Source of the DNA: Candidatus Poribacteria bacterium
Lineage (GTDB): Bacteria > Poribacteria > WGA-4E > WGA-3G
NCBI GenBank assembly: GCA_009842375.1
Contig: VYFM01000499.1
Coordinates: forward strand, 1-7,556
DNA length: 7,556 bases
Direction: 5' to 3'
In this document: positions 6,480 through 7,556 of the stretch, piece by piece
Layout of the letters: every line of letters begins with the position of its first letter
Position numbering within the stretch: the stretch's first letter is position 1
Position numbers and translations under genes: made by a program
Notes under the pieces: model-generated
The model's input: only the letters and a program-made list of their open reading frames with translations
Databases searched by the model: none
What the model was told of the DNA's origin: nothing

Positions 6480-7328
6480 TCATACTCTGTCCAAAGCAAT
6501 TTGTAGGGTTCGTCTTGTAAGGACATCCACCATCTCTTTACGGTGTTCAGCGGAACATCTTAAATCGGATATAGGACTGGTTGCCGCTGCAGCTGCTTCA
6601 CCTGCTTGTTGCAGAAGTTCCGGTGTGGGTGTTTTTCCTTTCAGCAGATTCTCTGCTTCTGTTGCGCGAATTGGTGTTGGTGCAACAGCAGCGAGTCCGA
6701 TCCGCGCATCTTCAATTACACCGTTTTGCACATTGACAGCAGAAGCAACACCGATAAATGCTAAATCCATGACTTCGCGTATTTTATGCTTGATATAGTG
6801 GGAACCAGATGCAGGATTCGGAAGACGAAATTGTGTGATGATCTCACCGGATTTCAGGACTGTCTGCCCCGGTCCTGTGAAAAGTTCATTAATCGGTACA
6901 GATCGTTCACCATCAGCACTTGCAATGTCAACCTGTGCGTCTGCAACGAGTAAACCTGCGACAGTATCCGCAGCAGGAGATGCGTGTGCAATGTTACCAC
7001 CAATTGTAGCGAGATTGCGTATTTGAATTGAGCCTATTTCTGATGCACCTTCCGCTAATGCTGTGTGGTATTGCTGTATATCATTGGATAACTCTACATC
7101 TCGCACCTTCGTCATCGCTCCGATAGTAATGCTGTTATCGTCATTAGTAGTTATGCCGGACAACCCCGGTATTTTTTCTAAACTTATAACCGATTCTGGT
7201 GTTTCGGTGTATGCCTTCATCCCGATAACAAGGTCTGTTCCACCTGCAAGGAGCTGCGCGTGTTCTTGGGCAAACAAGTTGGACGCTTCGGCAAGGGTGG
7301 TTGGTTCAAAAAACTCAAAACTTTTCAC
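6480..7328 (-). CDS. FAD-binding medium subunit of the molybdenum hydroxylase
   Basis: The 282-residue subunit binds FAD and passes electrons from the iron-sulfur clusters to the final acceptor, probably NAD+, a quinone or oxygen. The N-terminal PCMH-type FAD fold shows LLAGGTDLVIGMK (26-38). The second FAD segment is IGSIQIRNLATIGGNIAHASPAADT (98-122), where TIGGNIAHASPAAD is the family signature. A C-terminal CO-dehydrogenase-flavoprotein domain follows from about 175. Length is normal. The start is GTG, because the ATG two bases upstream (7330-7328) runs at once into TGA; GGAGG (7336-7340) lies 7 bases before the GTG. It is the first gene of operon 1, with the promoter about 80 bases upstream. 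No sequence feature tells which electron acceptor is used. Confidence 0.95.
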   Translation of the reverse strand: MKSFEFFEPTTLAEASNLFAQEHAQLLAGGTDLVIGMKAYTETPESVISLEKIPGLSGITTNDDNSITIGAMTKVRDVELSNDIQQYHTALAEGASEIGSIQIRNLATIGGNIAHASPAADTVAGLLVADAQVDIASADGERSVPINELFTGPGQTVLKSGEIITQFRLPNPASGSHYIKHKIREVMDLAFIGVASAVNVQNGVIEDARIGLAAVAPTPIRATEAENLLKGKTPTPELLQQAGEAAAAATSPISDLRCSAEHRKEMVDVLTRRTLQIALDRV

Positions 7329-7335
7329 ATCTGTT

Positions 7336-7340
7336 CCTCC
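7336..7340 (-). promoter_or_regulatory. Ribosome binding site supporting a GTG start for the FAD subunit
   Basis: GGAGG on the minus strand lies 7 bases before the GTG at 7328-7326. The overlapping ATG at 7330-7328 is followed directly by TGA, so it cannot start the gene. The frame is open further upstream to a TAA at 7409-7407, but no ATG, GTG or TTG occurs in that stretch. Confidence 0.75.
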
Positions 7341-7408
7341 GTTTCGTTTTCTCTCTTCAAGATGTTCTGTTCTATCTTCTATCGCTCTGTAACATTGGAT
7401 AATTCTTT

Positions 7409-7443
7409 ATTATAAGGATACCTAATTTAAGCGTAATTGTCAA
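7409..7443 (-). promoter_or_regulatory. Sigma-70-type promoter of the molybdenum hydroxylase operon
   Basis: On the minus strand a perfect TTGACA (-35, 7443-7438) is followed by exactly 17 bases and then TATCCT (7420-7415), a 4-of-6 match to the -10 box. A consensus TATAAT (7414-7409) follows directly, at 23-bp spacing. The predicted start of transcription is near 7402-7408, giving a leader of about 75-80 bases before the GTG. No operator palindrome is evident in it. Confidence 0.65.
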
Positions 7444-7556
7444 CATAAATTCATTGAGGTTTTCACATAAATTTTGTTTTTTAGTAAAGTAATTTTGAAT
7501 ATCGTGGTGAACATTAACTGCGGTTGGTATATGGGCAATGTCATAACATATATGGG
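7444..7556. other. Upstream sequence with no gene
   Basis: This AT-rich stretch upstream of the -35 box contains no start codon with a ribosome binding site leading into a long frame on either strand. Short A/T tracts just upstream of the -35 box (about 7467-7499) could act as an UP element. The window ends here, so the next gene is unknown. Confidence 0.5.

Noticed and set aside
3289..7328. Aerobic CO dehydrogenase (coxMSL) identity
   Set aside because: The M-S-L gene order fits, but the catalytic loop is AYRAPGAPQ without the Cys-containing AYRCSFR of form I CoxL.
7329..7408. Molybdenum-cofactor riboswitch in the operon 1 leader
   Set aside because: The leader is only about 75-80 bases and shows no strong paired helices, which is too short and unstructured for a Moco-type riboswitch.

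Overview
All recognisable genes lie on the minus strand, so transcription runs from right to left. The sequence is bacterial, moderately AT-rich, with Shine-Dalgarno-led genes in short-gap operons. The gaps hold GTAG-headed palindromes and degenerate CAGGATTA repeats. From memory, this repeat style together with a DUF6807/PmoA-like protein, an AP-endonuclease-2-type sugar isomerase and a molybdenum hydroxylase recalls uncultured marine or sponge-associated lineages such as Candidatus Poribacteria. That placement is a guess; no marker gene is present.

Operon 1 (7443 to 3233) encodes a three-subunit molybdenum hydroxylase of the xanthine dehydrogenase/aldehyde oxidoreductase family. A TTGACA promoter at 7438-7443 precedes, in order of transcription, the FAD subunit (6480-7328, GTG start), the double [2Fe-2S] subunit (5932-6411), an unrecognised basic 80-residue protein (5646-5888) and the molybdopterin catalytic subunit (3289-5592). 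A stem-loop with a T-rich tail (3233-3282) closes the operon. Electrons would pass from substrate at Mo through the two iron-sulfur clusters to FAD. The active-site loops do not match CO dehydrogenase, and the purine-binding glutamate of xanthine oxidase is absent, so the substrate is open.

Region 2991-3288 separates the operons. It carries the terminator and a 75-bp inverted-repeat element built from REP-like hairpins.

Operon 2 (2990 to 329) encodes an alpha/beta hydrolase, a sugar-phosphate isomerase/epimerase-like TIM barrel, a small unrecognised protein and a DUF6807/PmoA-like protein. Spacing is 41, 16 and 25 bp, which suggests co-transcription. The content fits catabolism of a carbohydrate or an esterified compound, but no substrate can be named.

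Region 1-328 has no gene. It is a cluster of interspersed repeats: a 143-bp inverted pair of GTCTGAACCAGGATT-type repeats and two GTAG-headed hairpins. Region 7444-7556, upstream of the operon 1 promoter, shows no gene. Nothing here amounts to a clearly new system. The best leads are the small protein inside the hydroxylase operon, the charged insertion in the catalytic subunit and the REP-like repeat family.
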